Shown here: positions 26,331 through 35,117 of the stretch, one piece after another
How the letters are laid out: each line of letters begins with the position of its first letter
Numbering within the stretch: the stretch's first letter is position 1
NCBI GenBank assembly: GCA_964555285.1
Contig: CAZKRM010000009.1
Span: 1-64,000, forward strand
Direction: 5' to 3'
Length of the DNA: 64,000 bases
From: JBBIQV01 sp964555285
GTDB taxonomy: Bacteria; Nitrospirota; Nitrospiria; Nitrospirales; Nitrospiraceae
Notes under the pieces: model-generated
Databases searched by the model: none
Seen by the model: the letters and a program-made list of their open reading frames with translations, nothing else
What the model was told of the DNA's origin: nothing
Position numbers and translations under genes: made by a program

Positions 26331-26365
26331 CCGGACCTTGCAAGGCTGAGCAAGGCCCGGTTTTT
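26331..26365 (+). terminator. rho-independent terminator after plsC
   Basis: CCGGACCTTGC (26331-26341) pairs with GCAAGGCCCGG (26350-26360) in an 11-bp stem with one mismatch and an 8-base loop, followed immediately by five T. It closes the pheA-to-plsC unit and separates it from rpsA. Confidence 0.85.
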
Positions 26366-26409
26366 CAACCATCAGCACCCGACAGGCGTCGGAGGACGAG
26401 GACACGCTC

Positions 26410-28128
26410 ATGACTATGGTTTCAAAGCCCAGTGAACCGAAATTGGATCGCACCGCCCTTGCGGCCCTCTATGAGGAAACGTTCCGGAACCTCGAGGAGG
26501 GGACTATCACCGTCGGCCACGTGGTGGCGTTGGGAAAAGACAAGGTGGTGGTCGACATCGGCTACAAGTCCGAAGGGATGATCCCGGCGGATCAATTCTC
26601 GTCCGAAGAGCTGCAGCAGCTCAAAGTCGGCGATGCGCTCCAAGTCTACATCGAAGAGTGCGAGGATACGGACGGAAATCTCGTTCTTTCAAAAGAAAAA
26701 GCCGACAAGATGAAGATTTGGGAAGAGCTCGAAACGCTCTTCAAGGACGAGAAGAGTATCGAGGGGAAAGTCGTGTCCCGCATCAAGGGCGGCATGATGG
26801 TCGACATCGGGGTTAAGGCCTTCTTGCCGGGGTCCCAAATCGATTTGCATCCCGTTCGAGACCTGGATGGTTTGGTGGGCCGCACGTTTCCGTTCAAGAT
26901 CATCAAGATCAACCATCGCCGGGGCAATGTGGTGGTCTCGCGCCGGGTGTTGCTCGAGGAGACGCGCGATAAGAAACGGCAGACCACGTTGTCGACGCTG
27001 AAAGAAGGCCAGCGGATCCAGGGCATGGTGAAGAACATCACCGACTACGGCGCCTTCATCGACCTCGGCGGGATCGACGGGCTGTTGCACATCACCGACA
27101 TGTCGTGGGGCCGCGTCGGCCATCCCTCGGAGTTGTTCCAGGTCGGGGATAAGGTGGAAGTCACGGTGCTGAAATATGACCGCGAAACCGGCCGCATTTC
27201 CCTCGGCTCGAAACAGAAGACGGCCGATCCATGGACGAGCGTCGCGGGCAAATATCCGGTAGGAACGCGGGTCCGTGGCCGTGTCGTCAGTCTGACGGAT
27301 TACGGGGCCTTCGTGGAGTTGGAACCCGGCGTCGAAGGGCTGGTCCACGTGTCCGAGATGTCCTGGACGCATGAAGTCCGGCATCCGTCGCGGGTGGTCT
27401 CGGTGGGCGATCAGGTCGAGGCGGCGGTGCTCAATGTCGATCCGTCCAGCCGGAAAATTTCTCTGGGGATGAAGCAAACCGCGCCGAATCCTTGGGACAT
27501 GGTCGAGGCCAAGTACCCCGCCGGCACGAAGATCGAGGGCAAGGTGAAAAGCCTGACCGACTTCGGCGCGTTCATCGGCCTGGACGAAGGCATCGATGGT
27601 CTGATTCACATCTCCGATATGTCCTGGACCAGGCACGTCAAACATCCCTCCGAGTTGTTCAAGAAGGGGCAGAAGGTCGAAGCGGTCGTCCTCCGGATCG
27701 ATAAGGAGAAGGAGCGACTGTCCCTTGGGTATAAGCAGTTAGCGCGCGACCCCTGGGACGACGAGATTCCAGGCCGCTATCGGGTCGGCGACACGACGAC
27801 GGGGAAGGTCAGCAAACTGGCCGAGTTCGGGGTCTTCGTCGAACTGGACGGTGGGGTGGAAGGGCTCATCCACATCAGCGAGGCGGCGATCGAGTCGTCC
27901 ATGCGCCTGGAAGAGAAGTTCAAGCTTGGGGATGAGTTGACGGCGAAGATCATCAAGGTCGATCGTGACGAGCGGAAGATCGCGCTGAGCTTGCGCGATC
28001 TTCAATTGGATACGGAACGTCGGCAGGTGGATGAGTTCCATGCGAACCAAGGCGGAGTGGACCAAAGCCTTGGGCGGGCTGCGAAGCAGACCCGCAAGCG
28101 GGGCCAAGCCGAGGGCGACGAGAAGTAA
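26410..28128 (+). CDS. rpsA: 30S ribosomal protein S1
   Basis: A 572-residue protein with six S1 RNA-binding domains, recognisable by repeated GxVxxxxxxGxFVxLxxGxxGLxHxSxMSW units: first pair about residues 28-180 (more divergent, ribosome binding), then four regular repeats at about 195-265, 282-351, 369-438 and 455-523, with near-identical words DYGAFIDLGGIDGLLHITDMSW, DYGAFVELEPGVEGLVHVSEMSW and DFGAFIGLDEGIDGLIHISDMSW. It recruits mRNA to the small subunit. A purine-rich GAGGACGAGG lies upstream of ATG 26410. Confidence 0.95.
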   Translation: MTMVSKPSEPKLDRTALAALYEETFRNLEEGTITVGHVVALGKDKVVVDIGYKSEGMIPADQFSSEELQQLKVGDALQVYIEECEDTDGNLVLSKEKADKMKIWEELETLFKDEKSIEGKVVSRIKGGMMVDIGVKAFLPGSQIDLHPVRDLDGLVGRTFPFKIIKINHRRGNVVVSRRVLLEETRDKKRQTTLSTLKEGQRIQGMVKNITDYGAFIDLGGIDGLLHITDMSWGRVGHPSELFQVGDKVEVTVLKYDRETGRISLGSKQKTADPWTSVAGKYPVGTRVRGRVVSLTDYGAFVELEPGVEGLVHVSEMSWTHEVRHPSRVVSVGDQVEAAVLNVDPSSRKISLGMKQTAPNPWDMVEAKYPAGTKIEGKVKSLTDFGAFIGLDEGIDGLIHISDMSWTRHVKHPSELFKKGQKVEAVVLRIDKEKERLSLGYKQLARDPWDDEIPGRYRVGDTTTGKVSKLAEFGVFVELDGGVEGLIHISEAAIESSMRLEEKFKLGDELTAKIIKVDRDERKIALSLRDLQLDTERRQVDEFHANQGGVDQSLGRAAKQTRKRGQAEGDEK

Positions 28129-28162
28129 TCGCACGAACCGGAGTGCCGCCGGCGGAGCGTCT

Positions 28163-28185
28163 GGTCGCCCGTAACGAGGGCGACC
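28163..28185. other. perfect 8-bp hairpin between rpsA and sppA
   Basis: GGTCGCCC (28163-28170) and GGGCGACC (28178-28185) flank a 7-base loop. No T-run follows, so it is not a standard terminator; it may protect or attenuate the rpsA transcript. Confidence 0.5.
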
Positions 28186-28204
28186 TGCCTGCGGCTTGCT
28201 GACA

Positions 28205-29104
28205 ATGGCAGACGAAACCGAACAGACAGGGACGCCGAAGCGCAAGCGGTTCCGCTTGCTGCTCTGGATTGTGGCGATCGGCCTGGGGTTGACGTTCTTG
28301 GTCAACCTGGTCTTTCCCGACCTGGATTTGTCGGGAGAGGACCGGATTGCATTGATCCGGGTTGAAGGGGTCATCCTGGACGCGCAGACCACCGTCGGGG
28401 ATCTCAAGCGGTTCGGCGACAATCCCACGGTCAAAGCGATTGTGCTGCGGATCGATAGCCCCGGTGGCGGGGTTGTCCCGTCGCAGGAAATCTATGACGC
28501 CGTCAAGCGGGTGCGGAGCAAGAGCAACAAGGCGATCGTGGCCTCGATGGGGACGGTCGCGGCATCCGGCGGTTACTACATCGCCTCGGCGACAGATCGG
28601 ATCATGGCCAATCCCGGTAGCTTGACGGGGAGCATCGGCGTGATCATGGAGATGGCCAATGTGGAAGGGCTGTTGAAGAAGATCGGCGTCGAGGGCGTCG
28701 TCGTCAAAAGTGGGCGGTACAAAGATGTCGGTTCTCCGCTTCGCAAGATGAGCGAGGAAGAGCGCGCGCTACTCCAAGTGGTGATGGACGACGTCCATCA
28801 GCAATTCATCCAAGCAGTCGCGGAGGGCCGCTCGATGGAGATTGCCGAGGTCCAGCCCCTGGCCGATGGGCGGATCTTTACCGGCCGGCAAGCCAAGGAT
28901 GCGAAGTTGGTCGATGAGCTCGGCGATCTGGACGATGCGATCAGGCTGGCGGCGGATCTCGTCGGAATCGAGGGGGAGCCAAAAGTGATCGAGCCACGCC
29001 GGCGCTTCTCGGTTCGTGAATTGCTGGAGTCGCAACTGGCGGGGGTGCTGCCCAAGTGGGATCTGCAGACCGGAGTGAGCCTCAAGTATTTGATGGCATT
29101 TTGA
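28205..29104 (+). CDS. sppA: signal peptide peptidase SppA (S49 protease)
   Basis: A 299-residue protein of the short, single-domain SppA type. One N-terminal membrane segment (RLLLWIVAIGLGLTFLVNLVF) is followed by the ClpP-like fold: LRIDSPGGGVVPSQEIYDAV, SMGTVAASGGYYIASATDRI with the nucleophilic Ser, NPGSLTGSIGVIM, and the general-base Lys in VVVKSGRYKDVGSP. It degrades released signal peptides at the membrane. ATG 28205 is chosen over an upstream TTG. Confidence 0.92.
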   Translation: MADETEQTGTPKRKRFRLLLWIVAIGLGLTFLVNLVFPDLDLSGEDRIALIRVEGVILDAQTTVGDLKRFGDNPTVKAIVLRIDSPGGGVVPSQEIYDAVKRVRSKSNKAIVASMGTVAASGGYYIASATDRIMANPGSLTGSIGVIMEMANVEGLLKKIGVEGVVVKSGRYKDVGSPLRKMSEEERALLQVVMDDVHQQFIQAVAEGRSMEIAEVQPLADGRIFTGRQAKDAKLVDELGDLDDAIRLAADLVGIEGEPKVIEPRRRFSVRELLESQLAGVLPKWDLQTGVSLKYLMAF

Positions 29105-29155
29105 CGAGCGCCGGGAGCGCACCTCGATATCAACCATCGCGGTAGGGAGCCGACT

Positions 29156-29434
29156 ATGACGAAAGCGCAGATTATCGAACGAGTCTCGGAACAGGTCACC
29201 ACGTTGACCAAACGGCAGGCAGAAATCGTCGTGAACACGATTTTCGATTGCGTCCGCGACTCGTTGAAGAACGGAGACAAGACGGAGATTCGCGGCTTCG
29301 GCAGCTTTCGTCTTCGGGCGCGGCGGATGAAAGAAGGGCGCAATCCCAAGACGGGCGCCACGGTGGCCGTTCCGGCGAAAAAGGTCCCGTTCTTCAAGGC
29401 GGGGAAAGAACTGAAAGAACTCCTCAACAAGTAA
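29156..29434 (+). CDS. ihfB: IHF/HU family DNA-binding protein
   Basis: A 92-residue histone-like protein: MTKAQIIERVSEQVT helix pair, GDKTEIRGFGSFRLRARRMKEGRNPKTG (beta arm with the Pro that intercalates DNA), and VPFFKAGKELKELL. The C-terminus and arm look closer to IHF beta than to HU, but single-gene family members are hard to assign. GGGAG lies six bases before the ATG. Placement after rpsA resembles the rpsA-ihfB order of many bacteria, here with sppA between. Confidence 0.85.
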   Translation: MTKAQIIERVSEQVTTLTKRQAEIVVNTIFDCVRDSLKNGDKTEIRGFGSFRLRARRMKEGRNPKTGATVAVPAKKVPFFKAGKELKELLNK

Positions 29435-29450
29435 GTCGTGGCAATGGTGG

Positions 29451-30464
29451 ATGGAACCGATGGGATACTCTGAGTCGAACGACCAGGCGGCAGCAGCGGA
29501 GATTCGCTGGAGCGACGGCGCCCTCACACGTATGGAGCGCGCGCCGGTTTTTCTTCGCGGCATGGTGCGACGCCTGGCGGAAAAGAAAGCGCGGGAACTC
29601 GGCTATCTGGAAATTACGGAGGACATTCTCGACCAATTCAAGGGCCAAATGATGGGTCGCATGGGCGGGGAGGGCGGCATGGCGGCGGCCGCGGAGCAGA
29701 TGGAGCAGGGGCATCTGCCCTGGACGGCTGCGGCGAAAGAGCGGCTTGCGGGCGTCCCCGAGTTCATGCGCGGCATGATCAAGCAAATCGCCGAGGAAAT
29801 TGCGCGGGAACGCGGCCATCTCGAGGTCAACGTCGAGTTGTTCGAAAAGGTCGAAGCGTTGGGAGATGTCCGAGAGGTCGAAGGGCCGCCGTTGGAATGG
29901 AGTGAGGAAGCACGGGCCCGTCTCCAGAACAAGATCAAAGAAGCGCCGCCGATCGCGATGGAATTCGTGACCGACATGCTCAAGCGCGATACGGAGGATC
30001 TGGCGCGGGAGAAGGGTATCTCACGGATCGATGAGGCCACCTTGATCGAACTGTGGGAGGCGCCTCAAGAAAGGGTCGTCTGGACCGACGAGGCGTGGAA
30101 GCGGCTGCAAACCTCTCCCGATTTCGTACGGAGCGGCATTCGGAAGGCCGCGGAACGGCGCGCGCGTAAGCTCGGCTTGAAAGAGATCGACTCGGAGCAT
30201 CTGACGACCTTCCGGAACCAGGCGATGATGAAAGCCGTGAAACGGATCCGATCCTTCGGGTACAACGAGTTGACGTTCGATGCGTTCGACACGGCCTTGC
30301 ACACAACCAAACGGTTGCAAGGGAACGAGCAGGCGGAGAAGCGCCTCCAGGAAATCCGCGAACACTTCAACGATCCGGGCACCAAGAAGCCGGAAGGCGG
30401 CACGCTCGGCGCCGAACTGATGAATCGCTTCCGGAAGTACTTGAAGGGAGAAGGAAGCCTGTAA
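29451..30464 (+). CDS. protein with four PCP_red-like repeats
   Basis: A 337-residue soluble protein made of at least four copies of a roughly 60-residue unit: Trp-x-x-x-A-x-x-R-L/M, then (V)P-x-F-(M/V)-R-x-x-(I/V), E-x-x-A-R-E-x-G, and an L/I-T-x-x-x-(L/F) helix. Repeat Trp residues are at 20, 91, 150 and 211, with a degenerate fifth unit near 258-285. The unit resembles the small PCP_red domain at the C-terminus of the light-independent protochlorophyllide reductase B subunit, also found alone in non-photosynthetic bacteria. No catalytic role is known for the isolated domain. It follows ihfB by 16 bases. Confidence 0.7.
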   Translation: MEPMGYSESNDQAAAAEIRWSDGALTRMERAPVFLRGMVRRLAEKKARELGYLEITEDILDQFKGQMMGRMGGEGGMAAAAEQMEQGHLPWTAAAKERLAGVPEFMRGMIKQIAEEIARERGHLEVNVELFEKVEALGDVREVEGPPLEWSEEARARLQNKIKEAPPIAMEFVTDMLKRDTEDLAREKGISRIDEATLIELWEAPQERVVWTDEAWKRLQTSPDFVRSGIRKAAERRARKLGLKEIDSEHLTTFRNQAMMKAVKRIRSFGYNELTFDAFDTALHTTKRLQGNEQAEKRLQEIREHFNDPGTKKPEGGTLGAELMNRFRKYLKGEGSL

Positions 30465-30471
30465 GTCAACT

Positions 30472-33225
30472 TCAACTGATCTCGATTCGCACTGCCTGCG
30501 TAAGATTCAAGTCTTGCAACACCTGCCGGAGTTCGGTTTGGAACATGGCGACCTGATCCGCATCAAGATCGACGGTGAAATCGAGGCCAAGCCGCAAGTC
30601 CGCTCCAGCCCGTAACTTCGGCAAGAGTTTTGTGCCGAGGCGATTCCAGACTTCTGGTGGAATGGAGCCACTGAGGCGCAGTGTCTTCTTAGCCGCCGAA
30701 GTTGTTGCCTCAGTCGGGGCAGGTTCAGTCGTGAACGGCTCTGGTTTCTCCTCGCCTCGTTCCTCAGGTGGCACGATGAGCGGCTGTTTCGTTTTGAGGG
30801 CCTTGGCCTTCGCCTTGCTTAGCAGGTAGACATCAGCATCGAAAGCGACCTCATCCGAAGGTAGCATTTCTTCGAACCAGATGCGTGCGTACCCGCCACC
30901 CGACTGCTGACCTGAGGCCAGACCAAAGTCACCGTGCGTCACAAACTCTGGGATTTTTCCTTTCAGGTATCTGTCCGGATCAAGGAGACGTTCCATCGAG
31001 CCATTCAGGAACGCCTGCCGAAGACTCGCAAGGGGCCACGCTCCAGACTCTTTGAACGCGGGCGGCCACCTGCGCTCAAGGTAGCCCGCCCCAGGCGAAT
31101 CATTCAAAAGGGCATAGGATCTCAGTGCGGTCACGACGTGTCCGCAGAGGGTTTCCTGTGGGCTCGCATGCCCGGCACCTAGATCGATGACCTTCAAACC
31201 ATCGGGCTCACGGTTGTCCGCCAACACCACAAAGCGGTAGCCCGCCCAGACCTCATCCTTGGCGATCTCTTCTGCATCCCGAACCTTCGCGATGATTTCG
31301 GTGCGATCGGAACGGTCGAAGTCGCCTTCCAACGCCCCGTCAGCGACCTCCTTCTCAACCCGCTTCCATGCAAGCCAGGCTTCAACTTTATCCTTGAGAT
31401 CGCGTCCGGACTTCCGCACACACCACACCAAAGAACCCGGATAAAGACGTGGCGATTTCCCTCGCTGCTTGGTCCACTCGGCAATGGATGTGCGAAGGGC
31501 ACCGTTGCCCTCCCATTCGGATTCAGGGGCCAGCACGACCAGCATCAGCTTCGGCGTATCTTGAACCGCGCTTCCATCTTCAGGGAATGGGACGAGCGGG
31601 AGATCGGCGCCTCGTTCGAACTCTTTCTTTACGAGAGCCTGTGCTTCCTTTTTCACTTCCTCGTCATCCAAAGATGCACGGCGATCGTTGACGACTTTCT
31701 TCAGCGTCGGCTTAAACCCGAACTTCAACCCATCCGAGCCGGACTTGCGGATATAGAAGCCTTTTGCTTCCAAGGTCATAGCAGCATTATCAATGGAAGT
31801 CGTATCCAACTCGGGTTCGCCGAGCGCAAACCGTAACTCCGGCAGGTGCGCAGATTTGTCGCCTTGTCCGCCCGATGATTCGAAAAGGATAGTCGCTCCC
31901 ACGCGCCGGTGGATGTCCCTGAGCGGACCCTTGCAGTCAGCATCAAGGGCACCCGCGTGGCAATGCGCACTTGCAATATCCGCTTCAATTGCTGGGTTCA
32001 GACGCGGCTCACCGAGCTGACCGAGAATCACCGCCCTGAACTCAGGGACCTCCAAGGGCGCAGAGCCCAAAGTAATAAGCGGTTCGCGTCTGGCCCTCTG
32101 ATACCCATCGCGATACGCCCAGGAAATCCACTGCGCCAGCATGGCCAGGGTGCCGCGGGTTTGCTGGAATTGCTTGAGCGGCTGCCACTTCCGTTGAAAC
32201 ACCGACAGCGTGGCAGGATGGAAGGGGTAGCAGGCCTCGAAGCGGGCGCGCAGAAAATCTCGCGCCTTCGCCTCCGTCAAAGCCGTGTCCACAGCCGTCC
32301 ACTCGGAAGGAAGCTCAGCACGATGGTCGAAGCACCAGTCGGCATAGGTCTTGGCCACGGCCTTCATCATCGTGTCCCGTCCGATGTCTTCGAAGAGCCG
32401 GCGGCGGACCACTTCGCTGATCTCCGCTTCGTCGTTGGAGATCAAGTCTTTGGCGACACGACGGACGACCTTGGTGATCTTCTCCTGCCAGGCGAGGTCC
32501 CAATCGGTCATTTCCACCTGGCTGCGGGGAAGACTGATGACCGCTGCGCCACGGGTCGTTCCCGTCATGGCAACCGTGAGATTCTGGATAAATGCGAGAA
32601 ACCCATCTGCCATCGGGCGGTGCCGATTGAGGAAGTTGAGCACTTCGTCCATGAGAATGAGCGCCGAACCGCCCGCTGCCTGGACCAGACGACCAATTGC
32701 TTCCGTTCCCGGTGGCGTCGTTTTCGCCGCAGATCCTAGCGTCGCTACGCCGGCATCGCCTGCTAGCTGCCGCGCCACATCAATCCACGGAGTCTCGTGT
32801 CCCGCTTGCGGGTCCCACGCATTACCGACGAAGACCGCCACCTTCGCGCTCGGAATCTCGGAAAGACCGGCGTCCTTGACAAGGCGGGCGACTTCCCCCT
32901 GCTTCCAAACCTTCTTGCCGTCACGCACAAGGTGATAGAGCGTGGCAAGCGTGTGGGTTTTGCCGCCACCGAACTGTGTAATGAGGGTCAGGACCGGCGC
33001 ACTGTTTTCGGTCTTGCCGGCGAGTCGTCGCAGCACCATACCCGTGTGTTCACGTAGCGCGCGCGTAAAACAAGTCCGCTTGAAAAACTGGACCGGATCC
33101 TTGTAGTCCTCCGGCGCGGTCCCAGCCACCACCTGCTCTAAAGCAATGGCGAACTCGTCAGGATTGAAGGAGCGTCCTTCGCGGACTTCTTTGCGCGGCA
33201 TGGCGACTTTGTACCAGGGTTCCAC
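30472..33225 (-). CDS. DUF499 AAA-like ATPase of a helicase/methylase/ATPase defence system
   Basis: About 917 residues. The N-terminus has TLITQFGGGKTHTLATLYH (Walker A with GGGKT) and about 100 residues later SALILMDEVLNFL (Walker B); the rest is the long alpha/beta body of DUF499 proteins, ending in a predicted wHTH-like domain (SIPPEVWNRLGTKLLPKLRAG). DUF499 ATPases occur next to DUF1156 methyltransferases and large helicases in DISARM-related defence clusters, exactly as here. The GTG at 33225 has AAGGAG eight bases upstream and aligns with the ATG of the scar copy at 34167; a GTG nine bases earlier overlaps the HEPN stop. It is the last gene of the minus-strand island and converges with the PCP_red gene seven bases away. 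Confidence 0.85.
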   Translation of the reverse strand: MEPWYKVAMPRKEVREGRSFNPDEFAIALEQVVAGTAPEDYKDPVQFFKRTCFTRALREHTGMVLRRLAGKTENSAPVLTLITQFGGGKTHTLATLYHLVRDGKKVWKQGEVARLVKDAGLSEIPSAKVAVFVGNAWDPQAGHETPWIDVARQLAGDAGVATLGSAAKTTPPGTEAIGRLVQAAGGSALILMDEVLNFLNRHRPMADGFLAFIQNLTVAMTGTTRGAAVISLPRSQVEMTDWDLAWQEKITKVVRRVAKDLISNDEAEISEVVRRRLFEDIGRDTMMKAVAKTYADWCFDHRAELPSEWTAVDTALTEAKARDFLRARFEACYPFHPATLSVFQRKWQPLKQFQQTRGTLAMLAQWISWAYRDGYQRARREPLITLGSAPLEVPEFRAVILGQLGEPRLNPAIEADIASAHCHAGALDADCKGPLRDIHRRVGATILFESSGGQGDKSAHLPELRFALGEPELDTTSIDNAAMTLEAKGFYIRKSGSDGLKFGFKPTLKKVVNDRRASLDDEEVKKEAQALVKKEFERGADLPLVPFPEDGSAVQDTPKLMLVVLAPESEWEGNGALRTSIAEWTKQRGKSPRLYPGSLVWCVRKSGRDLKDKVEAWLAWKRVEKEVADGALEGDFDRSDRTEIIAKVRDAEEIAKDEVWAGYRFVVLADNREPDGLKVIDLGAGHASPQETLCGHVVTALRSYALLNDSPGAGYLERRWPPAFKESGAWPLASLRQAFLNGSMERLLDPDRYLKGKIPEFVTHGDFGLASGQQSGGGYARIWFEEMLPSDEVAFDADVYLLSKAKAKALKTKQPLIVPPEERGEEKPEPFTTEPAPTEATTSAAKKTLRLSGSIPPEVWNRLGTKLLPKLRAGADLRLGLDFTVDLDADQVAMFQTELRQVLQDLNLTQAVRIEIS

Positions 33226-33230
33226 GACCG

Positions 33231-33659
33231 TCACTCCTTCCCTTGCAAAACATCGGCGGGCAGCAGAGCACGCACAGCGCTTCGCAGACGACGAGCCTGC
33301 GTCACCGCCCGCTCGGCTTCGGGCCGCTCAATCGGCTCCCAATCTCCTGGATAGCGTGCCTCGATGGTGTAGCGATTCAGTGGCTGGACGTCATGCAGAT
33401 TCGTTCCACGCAGCCCGGCAGTCTCCGCCTGCCCGAACAGCAGAACAAGATCGTGCGTGCGCGGAAACGGCACATTGCGGAAGACGAGCCAGCCTTTCAA
33501 GTATTTCTCGGCACATTGCTGGGCGTGAAAGCACACGGTGTCGAAGGGACATTCCTCGTCGTGAAGGGTCAGGGTGTGTTCCGCATTCTGGAGGTCGTGG
33601 TCCGCCTTCTCCACCCATTGACGGACCCGCAGAAGCCGTTCCTCAGGCTGCGCGGTCAT
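33231..33659 (-). CDS. HEPN-domain toxin partner
   Basis: About 142 residues. VRQWVEKADHDLQNAEHTL, FDTVCFHAQQCAEKYLKGWLVF and PRTHDLVLLF are the HEPN helices; the family R-x4-6-H ribonuclease motif is not fully evident. RYTIEARYPGDWEP and ERAVTQARRLRSAVRALL complete the typical C-terminus. It overlaps the upstream MNT gene by 17 bases, the usual order of HEPN/MNT modules, in which the MNT enzyme AMPylates and silences the HEPN RNase. It ends about five bases before the DUF499 start. Confidence 0.85.
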   Translation of the reverse strand: MTAQPEERLLRVRQWVEKADHDLQNAEHTLTLHDEECPFDTVCFHAQQCAEKYLKGWLVFRNVPFPRTHDLVLLFGQAETAGLRGTNLHDVQPLNRYTIEARYPGDWEPIERPEAERAVTQARRLRSAVRALLPADVLQGKE

Positions 33660-33993
33660 ACAGGACTCGCCCCTCCTGCGCCGCAGGCTGCACGACCGAT
33701 CCAATCTGGTCGCGCCCTCGTTCGAATTCCTCCGGGGTCACCACAATGAGGTCGAGCGGAACCCGCCGGTCCGCCAGGGCCATATCAATTTCGCTGGCCT
33801 TCTGGCGCTTCGACCCTTCCACCGGCATCACGACCAACAGATCGACATCGCTGTCAGGGCCTGCCCCGCCACGAGCGTGCGATCCAAAGAGGATAATTTT
33901 TTCCGGGTTGAATTGCGAAACGATGCGCCACACCATCTCCTCGATTGCATCCTGAACGGGGGACGTTTTCAATGCTGGGTTAGCCATCATCAC
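33643..33993 (-). CDS. MNT-type minimal nucleotidyltransferase (antitoxin of HEPN)
   Basis: A 116-residue protein with KIILFGSHARGGAGPDSDVDLLVVMP at about residues 36-61: the GSxxRG nucleotide-binding motif and the metal-binding D-x-D of the polymerase-beta-like fold, followed by LDLIVVTPEEFERGRD. Partner of the HEPN gene overlapping its end. Second such pair in this island; the first (40051-40386) has a frameshifted partner. Confidence 0.88.
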   Translation of the reverse strand: MMMANPALKTSPVQDAIEEMVWRIVSQFNPEKIILFGSHARGGAGPDSDVDLLVVMPVEGSKRQKASEIDMALADRRVPLDLIVVTPEEFERGRDQIGSVVQPAAQEGRVLYDRAA

Positions 33994-34017
33994 CTCTCTC
34001 GCGGGCTCCGTCCGGTC

Positions 34018-34167
34018 TTATCTTGGCACAGCGAGCAACATTGCGTCGAGCAGACACGTGTCTTCGCTCTCTTGGGAGTGCAGGGCGCCGGCGAACTCAT
34101 CAGGATTACATGATCGGCCTTCGCGAACTTCGGGACGCGGCATCGCGACTTTGTACCAGGGTTCCAT
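34018..34167 (-). pseudogene. in-frame scar ORF: DUF499 N-terminus fused to DUF1156 C-terminus
   Basis: A 49-codon frame, ATG to TAA. Its first 29 codons (MEPWYKVAMPRPEVREGRS, then CNPDEFAGAL) match the N-terminus of the DUF499 ATPase at 33225 with a few substitutions. Its last codons (ESED, then LLDAMLLAVPR and stop) match the C-terminus of the DUF1156 methyltransferase ending at 35948. The junction falls near 34080. It looks like the remains of a second, diverged copy of the system after deletion from inside a DUF499 gene to the end of a DUF1156 gene. Whether the peptide is made is unknown. Confidence 0.85.
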
Positions 34168-34179
34168 CAGCGGTTAGTG

Positions 34180-34683
34180 TTAAATGTCCATTGGCTTGTA
34201 AATGTTGATATCGGGTATAGCGTCAAAATCACCATCTCTAGTGGCGAGACAGTTAATTCCATAAGACTGCGCTGCTGCGAGTAGAAGGGAATCGTTTGTG
34301 AGCAGGCCATGAGTAGATCTCTCCTGCTGTGCCTGATAGATGCGAGGTTCTTCCAAGGTCAGGACAAGGAGATTGAGGGAAAAGATTCTCGCCGTTTGTT
34401 GCCAATAGGCAGTCAGCTGTCTCACAGCACCAGGTTTGCTCTTCAGAGCAGCTGCGGATTCTTTTGTGATCACACCAGAATTCACTGCCTCAGCTAGCAT
34501 CAGGCGATGGCAAACCTCGTTAACGATCTCAAGAGTGGTTATTCCTGTTACTTCTTCCTTGGCACACCGCTGAAGGAGGTCGAGGCACTGCGACGATTGC
34601 CGTCCAAAAGCATAGATGAATATGTTTGCGTCAAGGAGAATGTCTGTCGCGGCGGGAAGGTTCGGTAAGGCTTCAACTGGCAT
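34180..34683 (-). CDS. PIN-domain protein (VapC-like RNase toxin)
   Basis: A 167-residue PIN-fold protein. ILLDANIFIYAFG carries the first acidic residue, TTLEIVNEVCHRL the Glu, and GLLTNDSLLLAAAQSYG with LATRDGDFDAI the final Asp residues of the metal site. The ATG at 34683 follows the upstream 143-residue ORF by two bases. PIN toxins are usually paired with small DNA-binding antitoxins; here the upstream partner is not of a known antitoxin family. Confidence 0.82.
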   Translation of the reverse strand: MPVEALPNLPAATDILLDANIFIYAFGRQSSQCLDLLQRCAKEEVTGITTLEIVNEVCHRLMLAEAVNSGVITKESAAALKSKPGAVRQLTAYWQQTARIFSLNLLVLTLEEPRIYQAQQERSTHGLLTNDSLLLAAAQSYGINCLATRDGDFDAIPDINIYKPMDI

Positions 34684-34685
34684 AA

Positions 34686-35117
34686 TCAGAAATCCTCGAT
34701 ATCGGCCTCCTGAGCGATCCACTTCCACGTCGATGGATCAAATTGAAAATTAAGTCCGGTCTCAGAAAGAACCTGAAGTGCTCGCGTAATACGCGCATCG
34801 CGTCCCTCATGAGAGAATTGCATCTCTTTTAGTCTCGTCAATCTAGCCCGTGCGACAGCTTTGGAATCAAAATACGGTTGAAGAGTGCCAAGCGGAGGCT
34901 TCTCAAGAACTACCGAGGTCTCGAACTCCACACTCTGTCCGACCTCCACTGTCTTTCCAGCCATGGCGTGAGCAAAAGCAAAGGCCAGCATGAGGGGAGC
35001 CGCTTGTGTTACAGAGAAGAAGGGGATACCAGTGAACTGGGCGCCTCCGTTGTGTTTGACGGCCGCGTTGTCCACCTGGGCTGGTTCAAGAGAGAGTTCT
35101 GGATTCGTGGTATTCAT
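34686..35117 (-). CDS. unknown protein between TIGR04255 and PIN genes
   Basis: A 143-residue protein with no recognised domain. Its N-terminus is polar, then comes a short hydrophobic stretch (PLMLAFAFAHAMAG), a strand region (KTVEVGQSVEFETSVV) and a charged C-terminus with WKWIAQEADIEDF. Its ATG overlaps the upstream TIGR04255 stop (ATGA) and its own stop is two bases from the PIN ATG, so the three are translated as a unit. A role as antitoxin or adaptor is inference from position only. Confidence 0.65.
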   Translation of the reverse strand: MNTTNPELSLEPAQVDNAAVKHNGGAQFTGIPFFSVTQAAPLMLAFAFAHAMAGKTVEVGQSVEFETSVVLEKPPLGTLQPYFDSKAVARARLTRLKEMQFSHEGRDARITRALQVLSETGLNFQFDPSTWKWIAQEADIEDF

